NCBI GenBank assembly: GCA_955652255.1
Contig: CATPAW010000139.1
Coordinates: forward strand, 1 to 23,399
Length of the DNA: 23,399 nucleotides
Source: an uncultured Chthoniobacterales bacterium
GTDB lineage: Bacteria > Verrucomicrobiota > Verrucomicrobiia > Chthoniobacterales > UBA10450
Direction: 5' to 3'
A program made the translations under genes and the position numbers. A model generated the notes under the pieces. The model was not told the DNA's origin. It did no database searches and saw nothing but the letters and a program-made list of their open reading frames with translations. This document shows, piece after piece, positions 10,847-18,628 of this stretch. Numbering within the stretch: the stretch's first letter is position 1; each line of letters starts with the position of its first letter.

Positions 10847-13800
10847 TTAAGCCACGTTTTCGAGGAAACTGCTCGGCGCCTGACCGCCGACTTTGACGTC
10901 GAGACCGAGGCTTTGCATTTCCTTAATCAGCACGTTGAAAGATTCAGGCGTGCCCGCTTCGAGCGAGTTGTCGCCTTTGACGATGGATTCGTAGATGCGC
11001 GTGCGGCCCTGCACGTCGTCAGACTTCACGGTGAGCAATTCCTGCAATGTGTAAGCCGCGCCGTAGGCTTCCAGCGCCCACACTTCCATCTCTCCAAAAC
11101 GCTGCCCGCCATATTGCGCCTTGCCACCGAGCGGCTGCTGCGTCACCAGCGAGTACGGACCAACCGCGCGCGCGTGGATTTTGTCTGCGACCAGATGGCC
11201 GAGCTTCATCATGTAGATGTAGCCAACTACAACTTCCTGATCGAAAGCATCGCCGGTGCGGCCGTCGAATAGGCGTGCTTTGCCATTTTCCTGGATCCAA
11301 CTGAAGCCTTCCTTTTTGCGCGCTTCTTTCAGGTAATCGCGGATTTTACTTTCCTTAATGCCATCGAAAACCGGCGTCGCGACTTTGAATCCGAGTGCTT
11401 TCGCCGCAACGCCGAGATGCGTCTCGAGGACCTGGCCGACATTCATTCGGCTCGGCACGCCAAGCGGATTGAGCACAATCTCCACCGGTGTTCCGTCGGC
11501 GAGGAATGGCATGTCTTCTTCGGGTACAATGCGCGCGACAACGCCCTTGTTTCCGTGGCGTCCGGCCATCTTGTCGCCGACGCTCAACTTGCGCTTGCTT
11601 GCGATGTAAACTTTGACCTGCTTGATAATGCCGGGATCGATGTCGTCTCCGCTTTCGACGCGATCCATCGAGCGCTCGCGTTCGAGTTCAAGCTCGGCGA
11701 ACTTATGTTCGTAGGAAGCGATGATCTCCCGGATCTTGTTGCGGATCGGGCTCGGGTCGATCTCGATATGGTCGTAAACGTTGGCCAGTTTACGCAGCAG
11801 CGTCTTGGTGATTTTGCGATTGGCTGGAATGATGATCTCGCCGGTCACAGCATTGACAACATCGAGCGGGATTTTTTCGCCCAGCAAAATGTTCGAGAGC
11901 GAATCGGTCAGTTGCTCGGTCAATTCTTCTTTCTTCTTGCGATGATCTTCGGTGATCGCTTTGAGCTGCTTTTTCGTTTCCGTCGGTGTGAGTTTCTCGC
12001 GCGAAACTTCGCGGCGTGACGAAACTTTTACGTCCATGACAATTCCATAAGTGCCCGACGGCACAGTGAGCGACGTGTCTTTCACATCGGCAGCTTTTTC
12101 GCCAAAAATCGCGCGCAGCAGGCGTTCTTCCGGGGCAAGCTCGGTCTCGCTCTTGGGCGTGATTTTACCGACGAGGATATCGCCTGGCTTCACTTCCGCG
12201 CCGACACGCACCACGCCATCAGAGCCGAGGTTGCGCAGCGCTTCTTCGCTGACATTCGGAATATCGCGGGTGATCTCTTCCGGGCCGAGCTTGGTATCGC
12301 GCGCGCCAATTTCAAATTCGTCGATGTGGATGGACGTGTAGATGTCCTCTTTCACGACCTTCTCCGAGATCATGATCGCGTCTTCGAAGTTGTAACCGTT
12401 CCACGGCATGAACGCGACGAGCACATTGCGCCCGAGGGCGAGCTCGCCCTGATCGGTATTCGGACCGTCGGCAATGATCTGTCCCTTTTTCACATGCTGA
12501 CCTTTGTGGACAATCGGCTTCTGATTGACGCACGTGCCCGCGTTTGAACGCATGAATTTTCGCAGTTCGTAAACGTGAACTCCGGCTTCCGCATCCGTCT
12601 TTAACTTTCTTTTTCCTTCCGGCAGACGCCCGTCTTTGGTGACAATAATGTGGTCCGCCGTGACCGAAGCGACTTTGCCGCTTTCGGTGGCGAGAACGAC
12701 GGCATGTGAGTCGCGCGCCACTTTTGCTTCCAGGCCGGTTCCCACGAGCGGCGTCTCCGAAACAATGAGCGGAACACCCTGCCGTTGCATGTTGGAACCC
12801 ATCAGCGCCCGGTTCGCGTCGTCATGTTCGAGAAAAGGAATGAGACCGGCCGCGACTGAGACAAGTTGCTTCGGCGACACATCCATGTAGTGCACCTTGG
12901 CTGGGTCAACTTCGAGAAAGTCGCCTCGATAGCGCACCGAAACTTTCTCGCCCGTAAAATGTCCTCGACCATCAATCGGCGCATTCGCCTGCGCGACAAG
13001 AAAATTTTCTTCGCGATCGCCCGTGAGGTAATCAACCTGGTCCGTTACGCGGCCCTTCTCGACCTTTCGATACGGCGTCTCGATGAAACCAAACTCATTG
13101 ATGCGCGCGAACGTGCTCATCGAGCTGATCAGGCCAATGTTCGGACCTTCCGGCGTTTCGATCGGACAAATCCGCCCGTAATGCGACGGATGAACATCGC
13201 GCACTTCGAATCCAGCGCGATCACGCGAAAGGCCACCCGGCCCGAGTGCTGACAAACGACGTTTGTGCGTCAACTCGGCGAGCGGATTTGTTTGATCCAT
13301 GAACTGCGAAAGCTGGGAACGACCGAAGAAATCGCGGATGACCGCGCTCAGCGCCTTCGGGTTGATCAGCTTTTGCGGCGTCATCCCATCGACGTTGATG
13401 TCAAACAGCGTCATGCGTTCTTTAACGAGACGCTCGGTGCGCGCGAGACCGATGCGACATTGGTTGGCGAGCAATTCGCCGACCGTGCGCACGCGACGGC
13501 TCCCGAGATGATCGATGTCGTCGAGCGTGCCTTCGCCGCGGCGCAGGTTGATCAAATACTTGATCGCGGCAATGAAATCCTTGTCCGTTAAAATGCGCTC
13601 GCCCAGATCCACATCGAGACCAAGTTTCTGGTTGATCTTGTAACGGCCAACGCGACCGAGATCATATTTTTTCGGATCGAAAAAGAGCCGTTTCAGTAAA
13701 GCGCGGGCATTCGCCACCGTCGGTGGATCGCCCGGCCGAAGGCGTCGATAAATATCTTTGAGCGCTTCCTCCTGGTCATGCGCCGGATCTTTCCGGAGCG

Positions 13801-14656
13801 CCTTCACCACCGTGTCGTCGTGCGAAATATCGATGACTTTAACCTCGCGAATCTTCAGACTCATGATCTGACGGACCGTCGCCAGAGTGAGCGGCTCGAA
13901 AGCGCGCGCAACGGTGACTTCGCCGTCGCGAACTTCCGCGGTCAGCACCTTAGTGGCGAGCTTTTCTTCGTCGAGCTTCTCGCTCAACTTGAGATTCTCG
14001 ATGTTGTAAAAAAGTTTGATGACTTCTTCGTCCGAGCCATAACCGAGCGCGCGCAGAAACGTCGTCGCGAGAAACTTCCGGCGGCGCTTGCGACGATCGA
14101 GATAAATGTAAAGCAGATCGGCCGTATCAAATTGCACTTCGATCCAGGAGCCGCGATCGGGTATGATGCGGAAGCTGTAGAGCACTTTGCCGTTGAGGTG
14201 CACGCTTGATTCGAAAGCGATGCCGGGAGAACGGTGCAATTGGCTCACAACCACACGCTCCGCGCCGTTGATCACAAAACTCCCCTGCGGCGTCATAAGC
14301 GGGATCTCGCCCATGTAAACTTTCTCTTCCTTCGTGCCTCTTTCCTCGCGTAGTTGAAACGTGACGTGCAGCGGCGCGCTGTAAGTCTGGCCTTCGCGCT
14401 GGGCTTCCAGCGCCGCCAACTTCGGCCCGCCAATTTCATAATGGCCGAAATCGAGGACAGCTTTCTCGTCGTAGCTTTCGATCGGGAAAACCTCCTTGAA
14501 TACGGCCTGTAATCCGTAATTCTTCCGCTTGGAAAACGGCACATCCTTCTGGAGAAAATCGACGTACGAATTGAGCTGGACCTCGATCAGGTTCGGCGGC
14601 TCAATACCTTCTTTGATTGTTCCGAAGTGGATGCGTTCCGAATTGCGTTCTGACAT
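10847..14656 (-). CDS. rpoB: DNA-directed RNA polymerase subunit beta
   Basis: This is the beta subunit of core RNA polymerase. From the ATG at 14656 (MSERNSERIHFG) it has 1269 residues; a GTG two codons upstream is possible. The rifampicin-binding region is at about 447-472 (SQLSQFMDQTNPLAELTHKRRLSALGPGG) and has the sensitive-type Asp, His and Ser at the positions of E. coli 516, 526 and 531. VRDVHPSHYGRICPIETPEGPNIGL follows, and the C-terminus has the conserved HARAVGPYSLVTQQPLGGKAQYGGQRFGEMEVWALEAYGA. There is no large lineage insert. It lies downstream of a strong terminator/attenuator after rplL and has its own candidate promoter at 14754-14782. The gene has no copy of the dispersed motif core in 3.8 kb. 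Confidence 0.99.
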   Translation of the reverse strand: MSERNSERIHFGTIKEGIEPPNLIEVQLNSYVDFLQKDVPFSKRKNYGLQAVFKEVFPIESYDEKAVLDFGHYEIGGPKLAALEAQREGQTYSAPLHVTFQLREERGTKEEKVYMGEIPLMTPQGSFVINGAERVVVSQLHRSPGIAFESSVHLNGKVLYSFRIIPDRGSWIEVQFDTADLLYIYLDRRKRRRKFLATTFLRALGYGSDEEVIKLFYNIENLKLSEKLDEEKLATKVLTAEVRDGEVTVARAFEPLTLATVRQIMSLKIREVKVIDISHDDTVVKALRKDPAHDQEEALKDIYRRLRPGDPPTVANARALLKRLFFDPKKYDLGRVGRYKINQKLGLDVDLGERILTDKDFIAAIKYLINLRRGEGTLDDIDHLGSRRVRTVGELLANQCRIGLARTERLVKERMTLFDINVDGMTPQKLINPKALSAVIRDFFGRSQLSQFMDQTNPLAELTHKRRLSALGPGGLSRDRAGFEVRDVHPSHYGRICPIETPEGPNIGLISSMSTFARINEFGFIETPYRKVEKGRVTDQVDYLTGDREENFLVAQANAPIDGRGHFTGEKVSVRYRGDFLEVDPAKVHYMDVSPKQLVSVAAGLIPFLEHDDANRALMGSNMQRQGVPLIVSETPLVGTGLEAKVARDSHAVVLATESGKVASVTADHIIVTKDGRLPEGKRKLKTDAEAGVHVYELRKFMRSNAGTCVNQKPIVHKGQHVKKGQIIADGPNTDQGELALGRNVLVAFMPWNGYNFEDAIMISEKVVKEDIYTSIHIDEFEIGARDTKLGPEEITRDIPNVSEEALRNLGSDGVVRVGAEVKPGDILVGKITPKSETELAPEERLLRAIFGEKAADVKDTSLTVPSGTYGIVMDVKVSSRREVSREKLTPTETKKQLKAITEDHRKKKEELTEQLTDSLSNILLGEKIPLDVVNAVTGEIIIPANRKITKTLLRKLANVYDHIEIDPSPIRNKIREIIASYEHKFAELELERERSMDRVESGDDIDPGIIKQVKVYIASKRKLSVGDKMAGRHGNKGVVARIVPEEDMPFLADGTPVEIVLNPLGVPSRMNVGQVLETHLGVAAKALGFKVATPVFDGIKESKIRDYLKEARKKEGFSWIQENGKARLFDGRTGDAFDQEVVVGYIYMMKLGHLVADKIHARAVGPYSLVTQQPLGGKAQYGGQRFGEMEVWALEAYGAAYTLQELLTVKSDDVQGRTRIYESIVKGDNSLEAGTPESFNVLIKEMQSLGLDVKVGGQAPSSFLENVA

Positions 14657-14753
14657 AATCACTACACCAAGGGTTTAACCTCGCGCCGACCACAATAAAT
14701 AGCGGCCGCCGCAGGCAAGATTTTCACGCGACCGGCGACGAGCGAGGGGCACA

Positions 14754-14782
14754 AAAATGACACCAAAACAGCGGTCTGTCAA
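14754..14782 (-). promoter_or_regulatory. candidate sigma70-type promoter for rpoBC
   Basis: On the minus strand a perfect -35 TTGACA (14777-14782) is separated by 17 bp from CATTTT (14754-14759), a weak -10. Transcription would start about 90 bp before the rpoB ATG. The -35 lies in a short palindrome GTCAATTTGAC. Coming right after a terminator-like hairpin, it would let rpoBC be made apart from the ribosomal protein genes. Confidence 0.45.
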
Positions 14783-14880
14783 ATTGACCTCACACCGTTT
14801 TGTTGCCAGTTCCTTCTTTTGCCCTCGAGCGCCGGGTTAAAAATAAGTCTGCCTACTTCTAACAGACAACCACCCTAACC

Positions 14881-14924
14881 AAAAACGGCCACCGCGCAAG
14901 TGGTTTTGTGCGCAGCGGCGGCCG
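14881..14924 (-). terminator. intrinsic terminator/attenuator after rplL
   Basis: Starting 11 bp after the rplL stop, the minus strand has a 10-bp stem, CGGCCGCCGC with GCGGTGGCCG (one G-T pair), followed by TTTTTGG. It fits an intrinsic terminator. In E. coli partial termination between rplL and rpoB lowers rpoBC output relative to the ribosomal proteins; the position here is the same. Confidence 0.7.
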
Positions 14925-14935
14925 TGAAAAGCCAG

Positions 14936-15331
14936 CTACTTGATCTCGACCTTTGCACCGGCCGCTTCGATCTTTTTTTTGATCTCTTCGGCCTCCTGCT
15001 TGGTCACGCCTTCCTTGATTGTTTTGGGAGCTCCTTCGACCAGCGCCTTCGCTTCGGCCAGACCAAGTCCGGGCACAGCGGCACGGACTTCCTTGATCAC
15101 GCCAATCTTATTCGAGCCCATTTCCTTCAAAATGACTTCGAAAGTGCTCTTTTCTTCAGCTGGAGCCGCTGCCGCACTCCCGCCGGGTGCACCAGTCGCC
15201 GGACCAGCCGTCACTGCCACCGGCGCCGCCGCGCTCACTCCCCATTTTTCCTCCAGCTGCTTTACCAAGCCGGCAATCTCGAGCACGGACAAGCCGCTGA
15301 GTTGCTCCACCAATTTATCTGTATCTGCCAT
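14936..15331 (-). CDS. rplL: 50S ribosomal protein L7/L12
   Basis: This is the stalk protein that recruits translation factors to the ribosome, 131 residues. The dimerisation domain is DKLVEQLSGLSVLEIAGLVKQLEEKWG (5-31). A flexible Ala/Pro/Gly-rich hinge covers about 34-63. The factor-binding C-terminal domain runs from KSTFEVILKEMGSNKIGVIKEVRAAVPGLGLAEAKALVEGAPKTIKEG to KVEIK. The start is fixed by GGAGG six bases before the ATG at 15331, the strongest Shine-Dalgarno in the window. It is 116 bp after rplJ with a 16-bp perfect palindrome in the gap, and is followed at once by a terminator. The stop codon is TAG. Confidence 0.98.
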   Translation of the reverse strand: MADTDKLVEQLSGLSVLEIAGLVKQLEEKWGVSAAAPVAVTAGPATGAPGGSAAAAPAEEKSTFEVILKEMGSNKIGVIKEVRAAVPGLGLAEAKALVEGAPKTIKEGVTKQEAEEIKKKIEAAGAKVEIK

Positions 15332-15354
15332 TTTTGTTTCCTCCAATTGCCGCC

Positions 15355-15370
15355 TCCGAAAGCTTTCGGA
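15355..15370. promoter_or_regulatory. 16-bp perfect palindrome between rplJ and rplL
   Basis: TCCGAAAGCTTTCGGA is self-complementary over all 16 bases and lies just upstream of the rplL Shine-Dalgarno. It could be a DNA operator or an RNA hairpin/processing site that raises rplL yield relative to rplJ. Nothing further identifies it. Confidence 0.4.
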
Positions 15371-15447
15371 AATTTAAGGCCGATAGCCATCGACCCGGAC
15401 AGTTTTTGTTTTGTTATTCGTGCGGCATTGGCCGGACGAAAATTCTT

Positions 15448-15978
15448 TTATATCGCTGCCTCCGCTGGTCTCTCTTTCTGCGCCTTGGCGTTTAACAATC
15501 TCGCCAATGCAGAGCCCGGCTCGTTAAGCAAACGCACCAGTTTCGTGGCCGGCGACAAAAGCAGGCCGAGCAATTGCGACTGCAAAACCTCACGTGAAGG
15601 CAAATCCGCCAGCGCTTCCAAATCCGCGCTCGAAAGAATCGCACGGTCCACCAGACCAATCTTCAATGCCGCGATTTTAAACTCCTTCGCGAACGTCTTT
15701 AGAATCTTCGCCACCGGCGCCAGATCTTTCCCGCCTGTTACGACCGCTGTCTGACCGACCAATTTATCGCCCACGTCCGGCAAGCCGGAATCAACCATCG
15801 CGCGCTTGAGAAAATTGTTTTTCACGACGTGCACTTCCGCACCAAGCGGAGTGAGCCGGGTCCGCAATTCGCCAAAATTATCCACCTTCATGCGCTGATA
15901 ATCGGCCACGAGCATGAATGGCGAGCGTTTCAACTTCTCGGAAAGATCTGAAACGATGCTGGCTTTTTCCGGTCTCAT
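15448..15978 (-). CDS. rplJ: 50S ribosomal protein L10
   Basis: L10 anchors the L7/L12 dimers to 23S rRNA at the base of the stalk. The 176-residue product starts MRPEKASIVSDLSEKLKRSPFMLVADYQRMKV, the usual L10 N-terminus. VVKNNFLKRAM (about residues 52-62) and GQTAVVTGGKDLAPVAKILKTFAKE follow, then a C-terminal helix (ATKLVRLLNEPGSALARLLNAKAQ) that carries L7/L12. The start ATG directly abuts a variant of the dispersed motif (AAAATCGACAAT), so the Shine-Dalgarno position is occupied by the motif and no ribosome-binding site is visible. It follows rplA by 31 bp. Confidence 0.97.
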   Translation of the reverse strand: MRPEKASIVSDLSEKLKRSPFMLVADYQRMKVDNFGELRTRLTPLGAEVHVVKNNFLKRAMVDSGLPDVGDKLVGQTAVVTGGKDLAPVAKILKTFAKEFKIAALKIGLVDRAILSSADLEALADLPSREVLQSQLLGLLLSPATKLVRLLNEPGSALARLLNAKAQKERPAEAAI

Positions 15979-16005
15979 ATTGTCGATTTTACGATTGTCG
16001 ATCTA
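15979..16005 (-). repeat. tandem pair of the dispersed motif in the rplA-rplJ gap
   Basis: ATTGTCGATTTT (15979-15990, one mismatch) and ATTGTCGATCTA (15994-16005) lie in the same orientation with starts 15 bp apart. They make up nearly the whole 31-bp gap between rplA and rplJ. A second pair at 22326-22350 has the same 15-bp spacing. Confidence 0.7.
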
Positions 16006-16009
16006 ATCA

Positions 16010-16711
16010 TCAGGTTTTCAGATATGGCGCTGGATCGACATGCACTCCCGGCGACATCGTCGCACTGAGAGTTACGCCTTCGAGATAGCGCCCCTTGGCT
16101 GTGGCTGGCCGCGCCCGCACCACGGCTTCGATCACAGCATTTCCATTCTCGACCAGCGCTTTTTCTTCAAACGAAAATTTTCCCACCGGCACCGCCACGT
16201 TACCGTTCTTGTCCAGCTTAAATTCCACGCGACCGGCTTTCACTTCCTGCACCGCCTTCGCTGTGTCCTCCGTCACCGTGCCGGTTTTTGGGTTCGGCAT
16301 CAATCCGCGCGGCCCGAGCACTTTTCCGAGCTTGCGTACTTCCGCCATTGCCGCTGGTGTGGCAACCGCGACGTCGAAGTCTTGAAAACCTTCCTGACAT
16401 TTTTGAATCATGTCTTTGAATCCGACGAATTCCGCTCCGGCCTCGAGCGCTGCCTTCGCCGCCGCGCCTTCCGCAAAAACAAGCACCCGCACGGTCTTGC
16501 CGCTGCCGTGGGGAAGAGGACACGTCCCGCGCACCATCTGGTCCGATTGCTTTGCATCGACACCGAGCCGGATTGAAACTGTCACGGTTTGATCAAACTT
16601 TGTCGCGGGGATTTTTTTCAATGACGAGACCGCGTCGGGAAGACTGTGAGCCTTGCTCCGGTCCACCTGTTCGGCCGCGACGCGATAACGTTTGCTACGA
16701 TTTTGTTGCAT
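16010..16711 (-). CDS. rplA: 50S ribosomal protein L1
   Basis: L1 forms the mobile stalk at the ribosomal E site and, in many bacteria, represses its own mRNA. From the ATG at 16711 (MQQNRSKRYRV) it has 233 residues. Landmarks are KFDQTVTVSIRLGVDAKQSDQMVRGTCPLPHGSGKTVRV, the central domain with EFVGFKDMIQ and the signature VRKLGKVLGPRGLMPNPKTGTVT, then GRVEFKLDKNGNVAVPVGKFSF. A GTG at 16741 is in frame but would add ten unlike residues and lies inside a likely L1-binding leader. L1 normally follows rplK directly; here a 4-kb block separates them, so this gene must have its own promoter and leader. Confidence 0.97.
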   Translation of the reverse strand: MQQNRSKRYRVAAEQVDRSKAHSLPDAVSSLKKIPATKFDQTVTVSIRLGVDAKQSDQMVRGTCPLPHGSGKTVRVLVFAEGAAAKAALEAGAEFVGFKDMIQKCQEGFQDFDVAVATPAAMAEVRKLGKVLGPRGLMPNPKTGTVTEDTAKAVQEVKAGRVEFKLDKNGNVAVPVGKFSFEEKALVENGNAVIEAVVRARPATAKGRYLEGVTLSATMSPGVHVDPAPYLKT

Positions 16712-16728
16712 GATCTTGTGCAGTCCAA

Positions 16729-16768
16729 GCGCCCCTCCCACTTGTTTTCAAGTCACGAGGCTCCTGCT
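16729..16768 (-). promoter_or_regulatory. probable L1-binding site in the rplA leader (23S rRNA mimic)
   Basis: On the minus strand the leader reads GGAGCC, then a stem ACTTG-AAAA-CAAGT, then GGGAGGGGC. GCCTC can pair with GGGGC below the ACTTG stem, leaving a GGGA internal loop. The L1 site of 23S rRNA (helix 76) has the same parts, AGGUGGGAGGC paired with GGAGCCGACCU, here in circularly permuted order. That is the pattern of the L1 autoregulatory mRNA targets known in other prokaryotes. The GGGAGGGG is 20 bases from the ATG, too far to be an ordinary Shine-Dalgarno. Confidence 0.5.
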
Positions 16769-16774
16769 TAAAAT

Positions 16775-16792
16775 TTCGGCCACTCGGCCGAA
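16775..16792 (-). promoter_or_regulatory. hairpin in the rplA leader
   Basis: TTCGGCC-GAGT-GGCCGAA is a perfect 7-bp stem with a four-base loop, followed by ATTTT on the minus strand. It lies between the candidate promoter and the L1-like site and could be a weak terminator/attenuator or a leader structure. Confidence 0.4.
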
Positions 16793-16805
16793 CGGCGGGA
16801 CGTGG

Positions 16806-16833
16806 AAACTAGCGGCATTCTTGGCATTGTCAA
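16806..16833 (-). promoter_or_regulatory. candidate promoter for rplA-rplJ-rplL
   Basis: A perfect -35 TTGACA (16828-16833) is followed after 16 bp by TAGTTT (16806-16811), giving a leader of about 90 bases that includes the hairpin and L1-like site. A second candidate lies upstream: a perfect TATAAT at 16863-16868 but with no good -35. Confidence 0.45.
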
Positions 16834-17108
16834 AAGCCAACTTCATCCCGATAAAACGAGCTATTATAAAACATCGTTCTATCCAGTTTTAGGAGCCGGG
16901 CGGCGTCTCGCTCTACTCCATCGGCAGAGCGAGCGACACCAGCGCCATCGTCGCGGTCGTTAGACACACGACACACGAGATAAACGCCATCACGCCGCTT
17001 AATCCGCCAACGCACGGAGTGGTGCGACCGATTCGCCTGCAAATCCGACCGCGCAATTTTATCGCGCACGCTGCGTGAATCCGTGACGCGAATTCTCGCG
17101 CGGCTAAG

Positions 17109-17139
17109 ATTGACAATCACCGCTGCGCGGATTGTCAAT
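17109..17139. terminator. inverted repeat made of degenerate motif copies after the amidohydrolase gene
   Basis: ATTGACAATC (17109-17118) and GATTGTCAAT (17130-17139) form a 10-bp perfect stem around an 11-base loop, starting 8 bp after the amidohydrolase stop. The left arm belongs to AAGATTGACAAT, one mismatch from the dispersed motif. There is no T-run, so any terminator role would not be of the classic intrinsic type. Confidence 0.45.
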
Positions 17140-17147
17140 TCGTCTTG

Positions 17148-18545
17148 TTAATCAGCGGGCAGGTCTACGTCGTCATCTTGCACGGCGGCTGTTCGCGGAG
17201 TGGCCGGGCCGTTGCGAATGATTTTGCCGTCCTTCATGACGAATGAAACGCGCTCCGTCGCGGTAATGTCAGCTGTGGGATCGCCCGGCATCGCGACGAT
17301 GTCGGCACGTTTTCCTTTTTCAAGCGTGCCAACGGCTTGCGCGATGCCTAACAAATCCGCGTCATTCGAAGTTCCACTTCTTAATGCATCGATCGGTTGC
17401 ATGCCCATGCCCACCATCAACGCAAATTCCTTCGCGTTGTCGCCGTGCGGAAAAACTCCCGCGTCCGTCCCGAGCGCAATCTTCACGCCCATCTTCACCG
17501 CATTACGAAACATTTCCGAGCGCGCCGCGCCTGCCGCTCTCGCCTTTGCCTGCAGCGCCGGCGGATAACTGTCGATCTTGCTCATGATGTATTCCGTCGC
17601 CATCAATGTGGGCACGAGATAAGTGCCTTTCGTTTTCATTAATTGCAGAGTCTCCGGTTTCATAAACGAACCGTGCTCGATGGAGTCCACACCTGCTTCG
17701 ATCGCTTCCCGCGCTGCTTGATCGCCGTGACAATGCACCGCCACTTTTTTGCGCAGACGATGCGACTCATCGACCAGCGCCGCCATTTCCGCCGGCGTGA
17801 ACTGCGGAGTATCCACTTCATCGGCGAGGGAGAGCACGCCACCCGAGACCGCCGCTTTAATCACATTCGCGCCGTTCTTCACTTCGAATCGAACCGCTTT
17901 GCGAATTTCGTCGGGACCGTCGGCGATGCCTTCACTTGGGTCCGGTTCGCGTCCGAAAAGTTTGTCACGATAACCGCCGGTCGAATCGAAATGGCCACCG
18001 GTCGCGCCGATGCCTTTGGTCGCCACGAGCATGTGCGGGCCGGGAGTGATTCCGTGATTGATCGCATTGCGCAGCGCAACGTCGACAAATTCCGGACTGC
18101 CGGCGAAACGGCTGCCGAGATCGCGTACCGTCGTAAAACCCGCCTCGAGCGTCGAACGCGCATACGGAATCGCCATCAACGTCATCTCCGAAACATTGGT
18201 TTGAAATTCTTTCAGGCGCTTCTCGTTGAAATTGCCTGTGAAATCGAGGGTGAGATGGGTGTGCGCGTCCATGAATCCTGGCGAAAGCGTCATGTCTCCA
18301 AGATCGATCACTTTCGCGTCGCTCGGAATCGCAACGTTGCTGCCCACATCGATAATCTTGTCGCCCTGCACGACGATAACGCCGTTCGGGATAAGTGATT
18401 TCGATTTTCCATCGAACATCCGCGCCGCTTTCAGCGCGACGGTTTGATCGGCCGCGCTGATAGAAATTGCGCAGACCAGAAAAACAAACGCTGCAAAAAC
18501 AAATCGAACGCAAGATCGACAATGAACCCTTTGGGAAATCTTCAT
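17148..18545 (-). CDS. exported amidohydrolase (imidazolonepropionase/prolidase-like)
   Basis: This is a metal-dependent hydrolase of the amidohydrolase superfamily, 465 residues from MKISQRVHCR, with a signal peptide ending near AISISAA (about residue 32). Metal ligands are visible: His95 and His97 in MDAHTHL, the likely carboxylated Lys230 (ANVIKAAVSGG), His271 with His273 in VHCHGDQAA, His291 in IEHGSF and Asp361 in LGTDAGVFPHGDN. These fit the subgroup that includes imidazolonepropionase-like and Xaa-Pro dipeptidase enzymes; the true substrate is unknown. An ATG at 18659 would add 38 residues and cover the divergent promoter region, so I prefer 18545. It is divergent from a DUF885 peptidase gene, also exported. 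An exact motif copy lies in the signal-peptide codons (18512-18523). Confidence 0.85.
   Translation of the reverse strand: MKISQRVHCRSCVRFVFAAFVFLVCAISISAADQTVALKAARMFDGKSKSLIPNGVIVVQGDKIIDVGSNVAIPSDAKVIDLGDMTLSPGFMDAHTHLTLDFTGNFNEKRLKEFQTNVSEMTLMAIPYARSTLEAGFTTVRDLGSRFAGSPEFVDVALRNAINHGITPGPHMLVATKGIGATGGHFDSTGGYRDKLFGREPDPSEGIADGPDEIRKAVRFEVKNGANVIKAAVSGGVLSLADEVDTPQFTPAEMAALVDESHRLRKKVAVHCHGDQAAREAIEAGVDSIEHGSFMKPETLQLMKTKGTYLVPTLMATEYIMSKIDSYPPALQAKARAAGAARSEMFRNAVKMGVKIALGTDAGVFPHGDNAKEFALMVGMGMQPIDALRSGTSNDADLLGIAQAVGTLEKGKRADIVAMPGDPTADITATERVSFVMKDGKIIRNGPATPRTAAVQDDDVDLPAD
18512..18523 (+). repeat. dispersed motif AAGATCGACAAT, exact copy in the signal-peptide codons
   Basis: Read on the coding strand it yields HCRS, an odd start for a signal peptide but harmless there. 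This supports selection or insertion at DNA level rather than for protein sequence. Confidence 0.7.
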
Positions 18546-18551
18546 CGCAAC

Positions 18552-18580
18552 GGTATAAAAATTTTCTCGAGACAAAGCAA
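18552..18580 (-). promoter_or_regulatory. candidate promoter for the amidohydrolase gene (possibly leaderless)
   Basis: TTGCTT (18575-18580), a 17-bp spacer and TATACC (18552-18557) end six bases before the ATG at 18545. Transcription would then begin at or next to the start codon, and no Shine-Dalgarno is present. Confidence 0.3.
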
Positions 18581-18628
18581 GGCTGACTGCGATTGACAAG
18601 ACGAGCGCTTTTCGGCAAACCGGCACAA

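Larger units (their letters stand above)
16742..17147. other. 406-bp non-coding region between the amidohydrolase gene and rplA
   Basis: No credible protein is encoded here; the open frames have no recognisable content. On the minus strand the region holds, in order, an inverted repeat just after the amidohydrolase stop (17109-17139), about 240 bp in which I see nothing definite, a TATAAT (16863-16868), the TTGACA promoter candidate, a hairpin and part of the L1-like site. Confidence 0.6.

Noticed and set aside
16830..17138. 102-codon open frame in the amidohydrolase-rplA gap
   Set aside because: It has no recognisable content, overlaps the candidate promoters, and no ribosome-binding site precedes it.
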